NCBI GenBank assembly: GCA_021613535.1
Contig: CP075495.1
Location: 1,736,001 to 1,800,000 of the forward strand
Reading direction: 5' to 3'
DNA length: 64,000 nt
Source of the DNA: Adineta vaga
Lineage: Eukaryota > Rotifera
Below, piece after piece: positions 24,301 through 36,455 of this stretch. Made by a program: the position numbers and the translations under genes. A model generated the notes under the pieces. It saw only the letters and a list, made by a program, of their open reading frames with translations, did no database searches and was not told the DNA's origin. Numbering within the stretch: the first letter of the stretch is position 1; each line of letters starts with the position of its first letter.

Positions 24301-26159
24301 TGTGTTGATGCATCTCTTTCTTTCTTTCTTTTTTTCTATATTATTTATTTGTTTAGTTGACGGTGGTTGGACATCCTGGTCATCATGGTTTACATGTGAA
24401 CAAATAACAGGTGAAAAATGTCAATGTCGTACAAGAACATGTACACAACCGATGCCTCAATTTGGTGGAAGATTATGTCAAGGATCAAATGTTGAAATAA
24501 CTCGATGTGAAGGTAAGATAAATAAATCATGAGTTCTATCAATTGATTAATGATGATTTTCTAGTTCATGGTGGATGGTCTCCATGGAATGAATGGAGTT
24601 TATGTCCGAAAACGTGTGGAAAAACGATTCGAACAAGAACACGTACATGTACGAATCCTGAACCAAAAAATAATGGAAGATTATGTATTGGATCAGAACG
24701 AGAAGAAGAATCATGTCCGGAAATTTTATGTTCAGATGAATCTGCACGTTTAAGTTCTTGGAGTGGTATGAAAAACAAATGAGATTTTAGTTGAAAATAA
24801 TTTATCGTATATCTTTTATTTCAAATAGATTGGGAAACATGTTCGAAATCGTGTGGTAGTGGAATACAGAAACGACGAAGAACTTGTCTTTTACATGGAA
24901 ATAAATGTACTGAATGTTTAGAAGAAACACGATTATGTAATGAATCACCTTGTCCAAGTAAGTTGAGATGAAAAAAAATATATGTCTAGAAATAGTTCAC
25001 AACTTTCCTTTTAGTTCAACAAGTTACATTATGGAGTGATTGGTCGCAAATAGTCAATCCTAGTAATGAAGGTGTTTATACGGAAAAACGTACACGATTT
25101 ATATGTGCAATTGGTACATCATTTGATAAACAATTACCAGAAATCAAATCAGATTCCATCATGTATCGTATATGTAGTACTCGAGGAGGAAATGATTGTC
25201 AAGAAACAGGTAGAATCTCTTTTTGTTAAACTTATCAATCTCAATCTTTTCTTTCGTTGAAGATTCTTTAGAAAATCTACATTTTGATGATTGGTCTCCA
25301 TGGTCGGCTTGGAGTGGTAAATAATTGATTTTATTTATTCATTGTTAATGTTGATTTTATTTTCATAATAGATTGTTATCCATCATGTGGTATACCTAGT
25401 GCCGTAGAAACTCGTCGTCGTACATGTTTAGGCAAACGTTGTGTTGGCAATGATATTGAAAAACGTGAATGTTTATCATGTTTATCATCATCGAATAATA
25501 ATTGGTCGTGTTGGACAGATTGGTCGGATTGTTCATTATGTACATCAACTCGATTACGTTCAATTAAAACTCGTACACGTACTTGTTTAACTAATTCTTG
25601 TCAAGGTGATTCTCATGAAGAACGTCTCTGTTCCAAATGTCCATTATCATCGAAATCCTTTTCAATCATTGATTCATTTAATGAAAATCGCTTTACATTA
25701 ATACATTTAATCTTAATAAGTTTAATTTCATTCCTATTAGCTTGTTTTATTATGCTTTGTATATTTGTATTATGCCGTCGTCGATGTCGTCATCAACATT
25801 ATCGACATCGACAAGCGTCAAATACATTTCTTCATACAGATGATCGAGATTATTTTCAAGCATCAACATCGAATTCATCATCAAGTCCACATACAGCACA
25901 AGATTCAGACACATTTACAACATTATCAACTACAAATAATCATACAAGTAAATTTCGAAGTTTTGATTCGTCTTCATCATCAACGACAACGGGTGGAGGT
26001 GGTAGTGGTGTAAGTGCATTTCTAAAAGAAATTCCATCAAGAAAATTGAATATGTATATTAATCCAAGAGAAATGCCGCCATTGCCTCCAGCTGCAACAT
26101 TAAAACGAACATCATTGATGTCATCAATGAAAACGAATCTTGATGCCGATGATCTATAG
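21325..26159 (+). CDS. Semaphorin-5-like transmembrane protein (Sema, PSI, six TSP1 repeats)
   Basis: A signal peptide (METKYSKLLLILLFYLIQYD) is followed by a Sema domain split over about ten short-intron exons, with NECENYIRVLALRSRDQLLL, TCGTNSYRP, ELYSATSNEPVF, YVYTFFREIALEHL, YSRIARVCKHDDG and GLPGSAICIYTVDQLERVF. A PSI domain (CDRFNTSNLCLSAMDPYCTW) comes next. Six thrombospondin type-1-like repeats follow: GGWTSWSSW, GGWSPWNEWSLC, LSSWSDWETCSKSCG, VTLWSDWSQ, DDWSPWSAWSDCYPSCG and WSCWTDWSDC. One transmembrane helix (about 25700-25770, LIHLILISLISFLLACFIML) leads to a Ser/Thr-rich cytoplasmic tail ending at 26159. Class 5 semaphorins are guidance molecules that bind plexins and, through TSP1 repeats, glycosaminoglycans. 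Vertebrate Sema5 has seven TSP1 repeats; six are visible here. The fourth repeat lacks part of the usual cysteine pattern. Confidence 0.93.
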
Positions 26160-27223
26160 TCATCTTGAAATGAATTATTCGATGAAAATTGTATTTCTAC
26201 GAAGAGTCAATGATTTCTTTTTTTCTTTTTTTCTTAAATTTTATCTGTGATATATTATTTTCTGGCAGGTCCAGTTTATTCAACTATAATTGTATTCGTC
26301 TGTTGTTCTCAGGATGTTGTTGGTTTTCTCTTTTTTGTTTCGCTTTATATGAATACGAAAGAAATATATAGATGTTCGTATCAATTGAAACTTTTTTTGT
26401 CAAATAAACTCTCTTTATATATACATTTGAAATTTGTCAAATATTGATTAATACAAAAAATCACAGATGGATGATTATCGAGAACAAGTGATTGATAAAA
26501 ACGCCTGAGGATTATATACTTACAAATGGAAATAATTGAAGAATTCAGAGATGATTGCTTTTCTCGGAGAAAAAAGAAAGGCTAATCAAAAACGATTGAA
26601 GATTTCAATAATTATGTATACAGTTATGAAATCAACATACCATATGTTGTCATGAATGAGCAATACATATTCACCCACGCAAGTGTCCCGAAAAAAAGAA
26701 CAATGGCATGTATTTTATTTCATACAGATGAAGGGAGGAGACGTCATTAACTTTGAAAAATACCTGGACAAATTTTTGTCTTACTTCATTGTTTCTTAAC
26801 AACTCCTTAACTATCGAGTTATTTTGATTTTCTTTTAGTAATAGAATTAAAACTTTCCTTTTTTGTTTCAAATAATTAGAATTAATAGTATAAAGAAATA
26901 CGAACCTTGTGGAATATTTACTTAAAAGAAAAACTCTTCTGAAACATCGCACATGAGAATGGGTAATTCAATGACGAATAAATAATAACAAAATGCAAAA
27001 TAAGACAATTAAAATGTCATTTTGTCGTTTTTTTCCTATGTATTTTTGACAAATGTTTGAAAGTACACAAATCAATCGTGCTAGTTAAAGATTAAAACAG
27101 TAACGAGTTGTGTGTGTGTGTAGAAGTACTTGTTTTTTCTTCTTCTCTTATTTATAGAAGCAGTAAAAGAAAAAGTAACGTGAAGAATAGTCGATCAAAT
27201 ATTCTCGTAACGAACTTGAAATA
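26160..27223. other. Intergenic after the semaphorin gene
   Basis: This AT-rich stretch probably includes the semaphorin 3' UTR and the 5' region of the next gene. A short GT run lies at about 27111-27122. No gene is seen. Confidence 0.45.
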
Positions 27224-27998
27224 ATGTATGAAAATTCGGATGGATTTGCTGCTAATCTTGAAGAGGTAAGAATGAAAATAATGATCTAAAATGAATTATT
27301 TTCAAACTTTTTTTTTTCATCTTAGCAATCACGAGCTTATTCTCGAGTGAACAGTGTTATACTTTCTCAACAAGCCAGTCGCTTTTCATTACCATTTGAT
27401 GTGAAAGATTTCGAAAGTATGTCTATTCAGCTGTTATTTACAATTGAAATGATATATTCTATTGAATAGGATTGACTCCGAAAGTATATTTGGAAAAGTT
27501 CTGTAAAATTAATAATCGTCGACATGTTTTGTACAAACGTGTTTTTGATAAATATAAAGATAATGAGGGTGAATTACCTTTTAAGGTAAGAAGAAAAACA
27601 ACAACAACAACAACAACTGTTCGATGTATCAATTTTATCTATTTAGTTTCTTTCTGATGCATTGGCCGATGCATATATGGGAACGATTGATACGAATTAT
27701 ATAATGGAAGTAATTAATTTACTTGATTTACCAACGAATACAAAACTTACATTATCAGAATTTGAGGGCATAGCAGCATTTTCTGAACGATATTTTTTCA
27801 ATATTTTTACGTAAGTTTAACATCCAGATTTTTATGAGTAATTTATTCGAGTTTATATATGAAATTAGTCGACAAGAGAATGCTGAACCACAATTACAAA
27901 AAGATGTGTTGGAAAAATTGGATTTTTCATCGTTAAATTGGAAACTAATTGGTGTAAATATTTCACCTTCGCTACGACAAATTCTACGACATATTTAA
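27224..27998 (+). CDS. Small conserved-looking protein with helix pairs (EF-hand-like), function unknown
   Basis: Five exons join in frame: 27224-27265, 27326-27416, 27470 to about 27584, about 27647 to 27810, and about 27870-27998. The first encodes MYENSDGFAANLEE. Later parts include LTPKVYLEKFCKINNRRHVL, YKRVFDKYKDNEGELPFKFL, TKLTLSEFEGIAAFSERYFF and SSLNWKLIGVNISPSLRQIL. The pattern of helices separated by D-x-[ND]-x-[EG] and TLSEFEG loops suggests degenerate EF-hands, as in some ciliary or uncharacterised metazoan proteins. I cannot name the family with confidence. It has no signal peptide or membrane segment and a length of about 180 residues. Every splice junction keeps the frame, so the gene model itself is good. 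Confidence 0.75.
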
Positions 27999-28766
27999 AT
28001 TTCTTTTTTCTAATAAATGACAAAATAAACCCAACATTCTATTGAATAGACCATCCCTAAGGGGGATACAGGAGTTTTTTACAAAAAAAACTTTTCTTCT
28101 CAAAATCATTGAAAACATATATAAATCGATTCACTTTTTAACACTGGTTACAAATCTGATATCAGTTTTGAACCAAACCATAATTTTCTACCGAAAATTT
28201 GCCTGAAAAAGTCTCAGATAACCAGCAGTTTTGAGGTTTCCTATATGCCTGACTTTATAGCTAGTCAAAAGAACTATCAAATGGTAAAAACCCAATCTCT
28301 ATAGTTATTAATATCGTTGAGTTATTATACAAATACTAATGTTTGTATTTATCATATACCTCTTATAGATTCATAAAGTTACTTACAACTGTAATCCTGA
28401 TAGAGACAAACACAACTATTCATTGAAAAGATTTTTCATGATAATTTACATGCGCGCAGACATTCCAACATGACTCATCTTTCTCATTCACTTTTTGCAG
28501 TACACATAATTCTCAGATGAAATCCGAAGTTCTCCGTATTTTCTATTTCGTAAATTATATGCAAATCAATTCCTATCATTTTTTCGAAACGAAAATTTTC
28601 GTATCTGATAAAAGATTCAAAAATGACAAATAATACTACGTCTTCAGATTTTATTAATAACACTTAAAAAAAAAGAAGAAGCTTGACTCTCAACATGATG
28701 TTTTGTTGATAAAGACAAGAAAAGATAACTATTATAATATAAAAAAAACGATTACTAACAAGTTTA
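27999..28766. other. Intergenic
   Basis: No gene is seen in about 770 bp. The segment around 28050-28280 has less low-complexity sequence than its surroundings and could be an old repeat. A short palindrome (cgaaaattttcg) lies near 28590. Confidence 0.4.
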
Positions 28767-29630
28767 ATGTCACCATGGATAAAGAATAAAGTAACTGGAA
28801 TGTCTAATCAACAAAATGACAATGAAAATCTTGTTCAAATTGCAACTTTAGATGAACAACATCAACTTCGAACTATTCTTCAATCAAGTCCATCAACAAT
28901 TAGTTTTGAAGCTGCAAATTTACCTCGAAATATTCTTGATATTTTCGATGAAATCTATTCGACTCGAACACATCGACGATGTATTCATATCAGTTATTTC
29001 ACTTTATTATTTATGACATTAGCGATCATATTTTGGATAACATATTGGTTATTATATAATCGTTGTCAAAATTCCAAAGATCCACATTTCAATTCATTTC
29101 TTTGTGATCTTGTTTTGATATTTGAAGTATTAACATTTATATTAATTGGTATATCACCATTAATGATTCTACTAACAATTTATTCATGGATAGTTTATTC
29201 ATGTTATAATCCATTGGATTCTATTCGAGAGAATTTCCTTGGATTTAAACTTGAAGGTGAACAATGGAAACAACAATTAGATGATTATTATCGAAAAAAG
29301 AAATCACGTTATTTCAATTGTTTACGTTGTAAACAACGCAATGAATTACAAGAACGTGGTTATGGTTATATCATTTTATCGCCACATGGAATTATCATAG
29401 ATGAATTACTTATTTTTACTGCTAAGAGAAATATTATTCAAAAAGGTATCATTTTCGATGATAAAAAACTTCTTAATTTAACTTTTAAAAGAACTTGTCA
29501 ACGACCTTGGAACAATCAACTTGATATTTATTTATCTGAAGATTTAATTCATCGACGTACTATGGAAGAACTAATGCATTTATTAAAAATTTCCATTGAT
29601 ATTACCTCTTTACTTCCCCCTAGTTTTTAA
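28767..29630 (+). CDS. Two-helix membrane protein of unknown function
   Basis: A single 287-codon exon has a hydrophilic N-terminus of about 75 residues. Two hydrophobic segments follow (YFTLLFMTLAIIFWITYWLL, and an outer pair around LVLIFEVLTFILIGISPLMI). The C-terminal soluble domain of about 140 residues includes FNCLRCKQRNELQERGYGYI and SPHGIIIDELLIF. No known domain is recognised. The topology suggests a membrane-embedded protein with a cytosolic C-terminal domain containing a CxxC pair. An alternative start is the second Met (MSNQQND, residue 12). The gene has no introns, unlike most in the window. Confidence 0.7.
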   Translation: MSPWIKNKVTGMSNQQNDNENLVQIATLDEQHQLRTILQSSPSTISFEAANLPRNILDIFDEIYSTRTHRRCIHISYFTLLFMTLAIIFWITYWLLYNRCQNSKDPHFNSFLCDLVLIFEVLTFILIGISPLMILLTIYSWIVYSCYNPLDSIRENFLGFKLEGEQWKQQLDDYYRKKKSRYFNCLRCKQRNELQERGYGYIILSPHGIIIDELLIFTAKRNIIQKGIIFDDKKLLNLTFKRTCQRPWNNQLDIYLSEDLIHRRTMEELMHLLKISIDITSLLPPSF

Positions 29631-30872
29631 ATATAAATATATTTTTCATTTTAAAAATCGATTAATAAAATCTGTTAAGAAGATATATAAAAAAAGATAT
29701 CAATGAGTACACGTATTCAATTCGTTCAATTAAATACTAATCTTTTTTTTCTTTTTCGAGCGTTATAATTATTTAATAACTATAAACTTTGATCTGCTAT
29801 ATTGTCTTCATCAGTAAATCTCATTATAATTGTTTAAAGTGCTCTATAAATTGCATGCATTTAAGTCAAGAAAAAGATTCTTTCTACTGAAAAAAATATT
29901 GTTTATAAAGTAATTGACAGATTCGTAGCGTCTGCTTTTTATCACTACATGATAATAATCAAATCTTTTCTTCACAACAGAAAAATCCATCGAAGAAGAA
30001 GTATCTGGAAATGCTTTCTATTAGATAAAAAGAAACTATATAATTATACCGAATATAAAATATAATACTCATCATCGCATAAAAGTCATCACCGGAAAGA
30101 CTATATCTTTATATTTCTTCCAGCAAAAGAACATATTCTTTCTTTTCCTCGTTGAAATTTTCAGAGAATATTACAAATAATATCGCTTTTTATAGGTATG
30201 ATGACGATTTTTCCAAAATAACCCATATATAGTTTTTCTTTTTTGCTATTAAGTGTTTCCTTTTAATTCACACGTCATCTATATTCAGTGAATAGTTTCG
30301 TTCTTTTTTATTTTCCATCTTTCTCTCTCCCTCTATTTTTATACAAGTAGCTAATTGAATTGGTCTTCGCTTTTCTTTCATAGTATATTTTTTTCTTCGT
30401 CTTCAAAGAGAAAAAAATGACATCGAAAGTAAAATCAATAGAATTTTCTTAGCATTACTTTCTTTTCCTATTCTTGTCTGTAAAAAAGTAACACGAAGGA
30501 TAGAAAGAACGTCGAAAAAACATATATCTTAATTGCCGTCGGACGTTGTTGGAAGGTTTATACAAGGAAAGATGATCTTATTATTTTCTTCGAACGACAA
30601 CTAATAAATATCGAGTAAGTTATATATATGAATTAAATTAATTTTGTTTAAATTAAATAATTTCTTCTACAAAACTACTTGTTCATTTTTCTAAAGATCA
30701 ATAGTTCATTTCTTATTTGTTCACTTATTTTTATACTGACATTCATCATTATCTTGTTGTTATTGATATTATTTTTCTGTACTTTGCCGGAAATTGATCC
30801 TATTCATTTGATTTCTTGACACTAGTGTTTTCTTTATCCAGGTAGGATCATGATTCAATTAAGAATTTAAAT
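29631..30872. other. 1.2-kb intergenic region
   Basis: This is AT-rich sequence with T-rich tracts. No coding or RNA feature is seen. A splice-acceptor-like TTATCCAG at about 30834-30841 precedes the next start codon. Confidence 0.45.
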
Positions 30873-31638
30873 ATGATAAACTTTCAAAATACAACCAAAA
30901 TTATTCATAAACAATTTTCATCAGATTCATCATATGATGCATATGATGATAATAAAGATATTATATGGCCTACAATTGTTGGTATTTTTGTTGCATTAGC
31001 ATTAGGTTGGATGATATGTCGTTATAAATGTTCATCAAAAGAACGTTCACCACATATTGTTCGATGTTGTCCAAGAACTCTATGTAAAAATATTAGATTA
31101 TGTTGTATGTGTATATTCAGGTATTTTCTATGAAATGTTCATTCTATATTGATTAAATAACCTGTAAATATATATATTTTTCAGAATAAAACAAAAACCA
31201 CCACCACAAGCAGTTCCAGATATAAGAACATCAAATATTAATAAGTCAAGGTATAATTGAAAGACAACTAGTTTTAAATAGTTTAAATTATTATTTTTGT
31301 TTTTTTTCTGTATTCAAAGAACATCTGATACTTTACAAGATACTCTATTTCTTAATCATAATTCTTCAGCAAATCGACCATCTATAGGACAAGTTTCTCA
31401 ACAATGGCCACCACCATTTATTCTTGATCAATCACCTTCATTTCCTATTACAATAACAGTTGAATCAACGATAACACCAACTCAACCTAAACGACATCCA
31501 TTACGACGTGATTCAGCATTACCTGAACGATATAATGAACGACGTGAATCATCTCTCTGGCCATTTCGAACGATTAATGCTGTTTTTCATAAACAAACAA
31601 GTGAAATTAAAGAAAATGATCTATTTTTTAGTGCATAA
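30873..31638 (+). CDS. Single-pass membrane protein with proline-rich tail, function unknown
   Basis: Three exons join in frame (30873 to about 31120, about 31186-31251, about 31320-31638). The protein has an N-terminal extracellular-type segment with an N-T-T sequon. One transmembrane helix (IIWPTIVGIFVALALGWMIC) precedes a Cys/Arg-rich juxtamembrane region (RYKCSSKERS, RCCPRTLCKNIRLCCMC) that is a likely palmitoylation site. The cytoplasmic tail is Pro/Ser-rich (KPPPQAVPD, QWPPPFILDQSPSFP). There is no cleavable signal peptide, so a type III (N-out) topology is expected. I do not recognise a family. A protein-interaction or adaptor role is possible but not shown. Confidence 0.7.
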
Positions 31639-32558
31639 CATCTCATGTATAGAACACTTTCTCTATTTCTATAGAAAGATTGAATATAATATTCAAAGAA
31701 ACACTTAAACACTTACACAAGTATATGAAAGAAATAATATATACAGGAGGGGTTATTTTTTCCTTGAAAATTAAATCATGTGTAAGAATAGATTTACCAA
31801 GGTCAATTACTTATTTTATAAATACAAAATCATGTTTTATTAGGATAATCATCATCAATATAGATTCTCTACACTTCTATTATCTTTTTAGAAACGGATA
31901 TAAATCTTCATAACATTGTCTCAAGCAGATTGTTATTATTAATCTTCATTAAAAAATAAAATAAGAACTTGTTAGTGTTGTGTAATAATAGGGTTACTAT
32001 CGTGTAATTAATCGTCACAAATGTGCGATCAACAAGTAAAGAATAACAACATTGCTCTCTTCTGAATTATATAATCAAACAGTTAATAAAGGTTACAACA
32101 TATGTATATATGTTTCATGATGTTATCAGAAAGTTTTTTAATCTCTTATTTGATAGTGGTCGCTAGTGTATGAATAAATTGTAAAAGATAATTCTCATGC
32201 ATTTTCTATATAGATTCTACGTTGTTTTGTTTCAATAAGTTATTGAAAATAAAAATTCTAATCGACTGTTAAATGAATGAATTTGATTAATAATTGTATT
32301 GCTTAGTATATAACCAATGAAATTCGAAAGAAAAGTAAATATGACATTGAAAGAAGAATGAATGAATATATCTTTCTCCCTTTGCTTTCTGTTATTTATT
32401 TATTGACATTGAATTTATCCAAATACGCGACTGAAAATTTTCAGATCTGAAATCAAATAAGTATGAACAATGACAAATGATGAACAAGTAATATACAACA
32501 GAGAATTAAATGGATAATCCTCTTTCTCTCTCTCGTTTCGTTTTATTTTTCTTCTTAG
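31639..32558. other. Intergenic, probably containing the first exon of the ASPP gene
   Basis: About 0.9 kb is without a clear coding segment. The ASPP gene must have an upstream exon carrying its start codon, because its first recognisable exon begins at a TTCTTAG acceptor at 32558. I could not place that exon. Confidence 0.4.
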
Positions 32559-35500
32559 GTACAAATTTGTCTTTATCATCCTCATCCCAATCAATCTCAT
32601 CGATATACTCGTCAAATAATTCGTATTACTGATAAAACAACATGTCGAGAAGTTTTAACACATTATATACCTGAATCGAGTACTGCTCGACTTGTTGAAA
32701 CTTGTTTGGGATTTGGTAAGAGAAGACATTTTTTAGTCTTTTCCTAGGAGATAATCTGCTGAGGAGAGAAGTTTTGTTAATATAAAAAAGAAAAGATATC
32801 TCAGAAGAAGATTTATCAAAGATAATATTGAATATATTTCTTTCATTGATGTATTTAGAACGAGAGATTCCACCGGGTGATTATTTATTTGATATAGTTA
32901 CACGAAATCAAGCAATTGAAGAGTTTAAAATTGTTGTTCGACGTTTACAAGGTATGTTAATAAGTTTTGACAATGTATAGTAAGAAACTATTCTGATCGA
33001 CTATCATAAAAGCTTTTTCTTTTCTTTCCTCTCAAGTAAGTTCCTGTTCTTCTATTGAACATACGATATGTTGTTCTTTCATTCTGTTCTTTCTCTCTCT
33101 CTCTCTGTATTACGATCGTCGTCATCGAACATAAGACCAGTAGCATTAATATGTATACATATACGAAGTGAATGAATGAATGAAGGAGAAAAGAAATGTA
33201 TGCGGAGAGAAAAATGTTTGACCCCTCTATCGATGTCGTTGGTTGTATGTTCACCTTGTTCTTCTCTCTTCTTTGAGACAACAACAACAACCATCAACGT
33301 CGACGTACAACGATGCGTTCTCCTACACTTAATAATAATAATCATACATCCCCACACGAGATGAACAACAATAAACAACAACAGCAAACAAATGGAAATG
33401 GAGTAAAGAATATTTTTCTTTGACTAGATTTCTTATTACTGTTCTTTTTCTTCTTCTTCTAGTTTGCAATTAGTAGTTTATCAATGGATTTATCTTTATC
33501 TGAATTACAAGAAATGGCTGCTCGTCAACAACAACAAATCGAACATAATCAACAGTTATTACTTGCACGTGAACAACGTTTAAAATATCTTAAACAACAA
33601 GAATTAAAACAACAACAAACATCACATGATAGTTTACGTCTTAAACGTTTAAAAGAACATATTGAACAACAAGAATTAAAACATTTACGTTTAAAAACTC
33701 TTCAAAATCAAATCAATCAACAACGAAATTCGAATTCTACACTTGGTATATTATTTTCTAATAATAAAAAATTTCAATTTCTATTCGAAAATCATTTCCT
33801 TTTTTAGCTAATGAATTAGAAATCTTAAAACAGATTTTTCTTGATAAAGAACATGAATTAACAATTGCTTTAAATAAAGTCGATGAATTAACTAAACAAC
33901 TTGATCAATTACGAAAAATAAAAGTAACAACTAATAAAGAACAATCACAAAATCGTAATGAATTAGATAAATTAAAACAAGAATTAATGGTATTTACAAT
34001 ACAAGAAACAAAGATAATCATTTAACTTTTGTAATTTTACTTTTTTTCAGATTCGAAATAAATTGAATGAACAACAAAGTCGAAAAATTGCCTATCAACG
34101 AGAAGTTTATGCATCGAAACAAGCAGAATTAAATCAATTAGATCGACGTATTGATGAACTTCAACAACGATTAAAAAAGAAACGAACATTAGCAACAAAT
34201 CGTTCATCAATACCAACACCATCGACAACAGCTACAGCTATAGTTGAACCTTTTACATCTACGACTGGTTATCGAACAGCTTTTGATACTGTACAAGATA
34301 CATTAAATAATGTTAAAATTGCTGAAATTGAAAAACGTATGGTACAATTAGCAAATTCATTTAATACAACATCATCAGCATCACCAACGAATCTCAATGA
34401 ACAAATGAATAGTCCCAAAAAGGTTTGTTTTCGATTTGAATAATAATAATAATAATCAAATGACTGTTATTTTATCTATAGAACAATGGTAATTCATCAT
34501 TGAATCAAACATCAAAGATTGCCTTTGCTTCAAAGAGTGAAATAGCAGCTACTTATATGGCTCGTTCAACAAATCAACCAACATCACCTCCATCTTTAAA
34601 TAAACCTTCAACTGATATGATTGATAATACATTAAAATCTGATCAACAATTACCACCTAATCTTCGTTTAAATGATGATATACTTTCTGTTCATTTTAAT
34701 AATGTAACATCAAATGTAAAGAAACGTCATTCATTATCTGATCCAGCTGATTCATTAATCAAATATCTTTCATCAAATGTTACTACTACTACTATGAACA
34801 ATAATCATAATAATAATCTTCCACCTCAACCTATTCAAGTTCGAGATGATTCATCAAATCAATTGTTAACCGATACGAAAATATCACCTATTCCTTCTTC
34901 TGCTGCTTATGAAAATCTTATTGATATTCAAACAAGTCTGAATAATAAATTAGATGACGAACAACAACAACAACAACAACAACAACTGCATCAGCAGCAA
35001 CAAGGTGAACAACATGTTATGATTGAATCAAATGCTTCAGATTCGGAATCGGAAGGTGAACATTCTGAAGAAATTGAATCACCCATATCATCACCAACAT
35101 CCATTGCTACAACAGTAACACAATCAAATCTTAATCTAAAATCTTTATTAAAAACTCCAACAACACCAAAAAATCTAACACGACGAGTTATGTTTGATCC
35201 CTTAGCTTTACTTCTTGATGCTGCTGTTATCGGAGAACTTGATTTGGTCGTTAAAGCTGCTAAAGAAGTAAAAATATAGAAAGAAAATTTCTTTTTAATT
35301 TTTTAATATTATTCAGGTTGAAAATCCCAGTCTACCAAATGATGAAGGTTTAACAGCATTACATAATGCTGTATGTGCATCGAATTTTGATTGTGTAAAA
35401 TTTTTGGTTGAATTCGGTTGTGATATTAATTTTGCTGATAATGATGGATGGACACCATTACATTGTGCAGCATCATGTAATAATACACCAATGGTCCAAT

Positions 35501-36137
35501 TTCTAGTTGAACATGGTGCTTGTATTTATGCAACAACAATTCGAGATAATGAAACAGCTGCAGAAAAATGTGAAGAAGAAGAAGAAAATTATGCGACTTG
35601 TTCACAATATCTTCTTTGTAAGAGTCATTGTTTTTTCTTTTCTCTTCATTCTGACATGTCTATACTCACACCTACAGAAGTTAATCTTTATCGTCTACTT
35701 AACTTTAGAAATGATATGCTTCATTGAAGATTAAATGTCTCAATTAAATCTATTGAGAATATTTAATTGACCGAATTAATGTATTGGTTTATTTTTTTTT
35801 GTCTTCATTTAGTTGTACAAAATGATTTGGGTATTATTAATAATGGTATAGTCTATGCATTGTATGATTATGAAGGAAATAGTTCATTAGATGAAACAAT
35901 GAAGAATGAACTGAATTTCAAAGATGGAGATCAATTAAGAATTGTAAGACGTGGTGATGAAAATGAAAGTGAATGGTGGTGGGCGAAACATGAAGGTAAT
36001 CAACATGAAGGTTATATTCCACGAAATTATCTCGGAGTATGTATTGAATAATATTTCGCCATATAAAATCTTAAATTTTCTATTTCTAGTTATATCCAAG
36101 AGTACGACCAGGTTCAATGGCTTCAACTAGTTGTTAG
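32559..36137 (+). CDS. TP53BP2: ASPP family protein (apoptosis-stimulating of p53, PP1-binding); 5' end not located
   Basis: The first visible exons (32559-32715, 32859-32951) encode a Ras-association-like N-terminus ([28 protein letters not shown]). After an intron of about 500 nt comes a long coiled coil starting [20 protein letters not shown] and continuing through [12 protein letters not shown] and [18 protein letters not shown], very close to vertebrate ASPP1/2. A Ser/Pro/Gln-rich centre includes a polyQ run near 34964-34987. The C-terminus has the PP1-docking-like [15 protein letters not shown], ankyrin repeats ([39 protein letters not shown]) and an SH3 domain ([40 protein letters not shown]). 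ASPPs bind p53-family proteins, RelA and protein phosphatase 1. The domain order and length match ASPP1/2 rather than iASPP. The symbol marks family membership; one invertebrate gene normally represents all vertebrate copies. Confidence 0.95.
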
Positions 36138-36455
36138 TGTCTTAAATTGCTGTGCTTTTTCTTTTCTTTATTTCTCAGGATATTTCTTTGTACAAATGAT
36201 GACGATGATGATGTGCTCATTTTTCTTTTTTTATCAAAATATTAGTTGCGACAAGCATCAACTTTCCTGATGCATAACTCTTTATTCTCGTTTTCTTTTC
36301 TTTTTTCGCTTGTTGGTTTGTTTGATTGAATCCTTTTTGGTTTTTACTTTTTCTTCAATCAAAATTTCAATAAAGATAAAAATATTTACAAAGAATAGAA
36401 TTTGAATAATAATAATAATATTTATTTCTCCTAAAACTCATTATAGAAAATTATC
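36138..36455. other. ASPP 3' UTR and short spacer
   Basis: T-rich 3' UTR with an AATAAA hexamer at 36369-36374 is followed within about 80 nt by the next gene. A CATTATAG acceptor-like sequence (about 36438-36446) precedes its start codon. Confidence 0.5.
36369..36374 (+). terminator. Poly(A) signal AATAAA of the ASPP gene
   Basis: A canonical hexamer lies about 230 nt after the ASPP stop codon in a T-rich 3' region. Confidence 0.5.

Noticed and set aside
32988-33387. Minus-strand and plus-strand ORFs near 33.0-33.4 kb
   Set aside because: They fall inside an ASPP intron and translate CT-rich and AAC-rich repeats.
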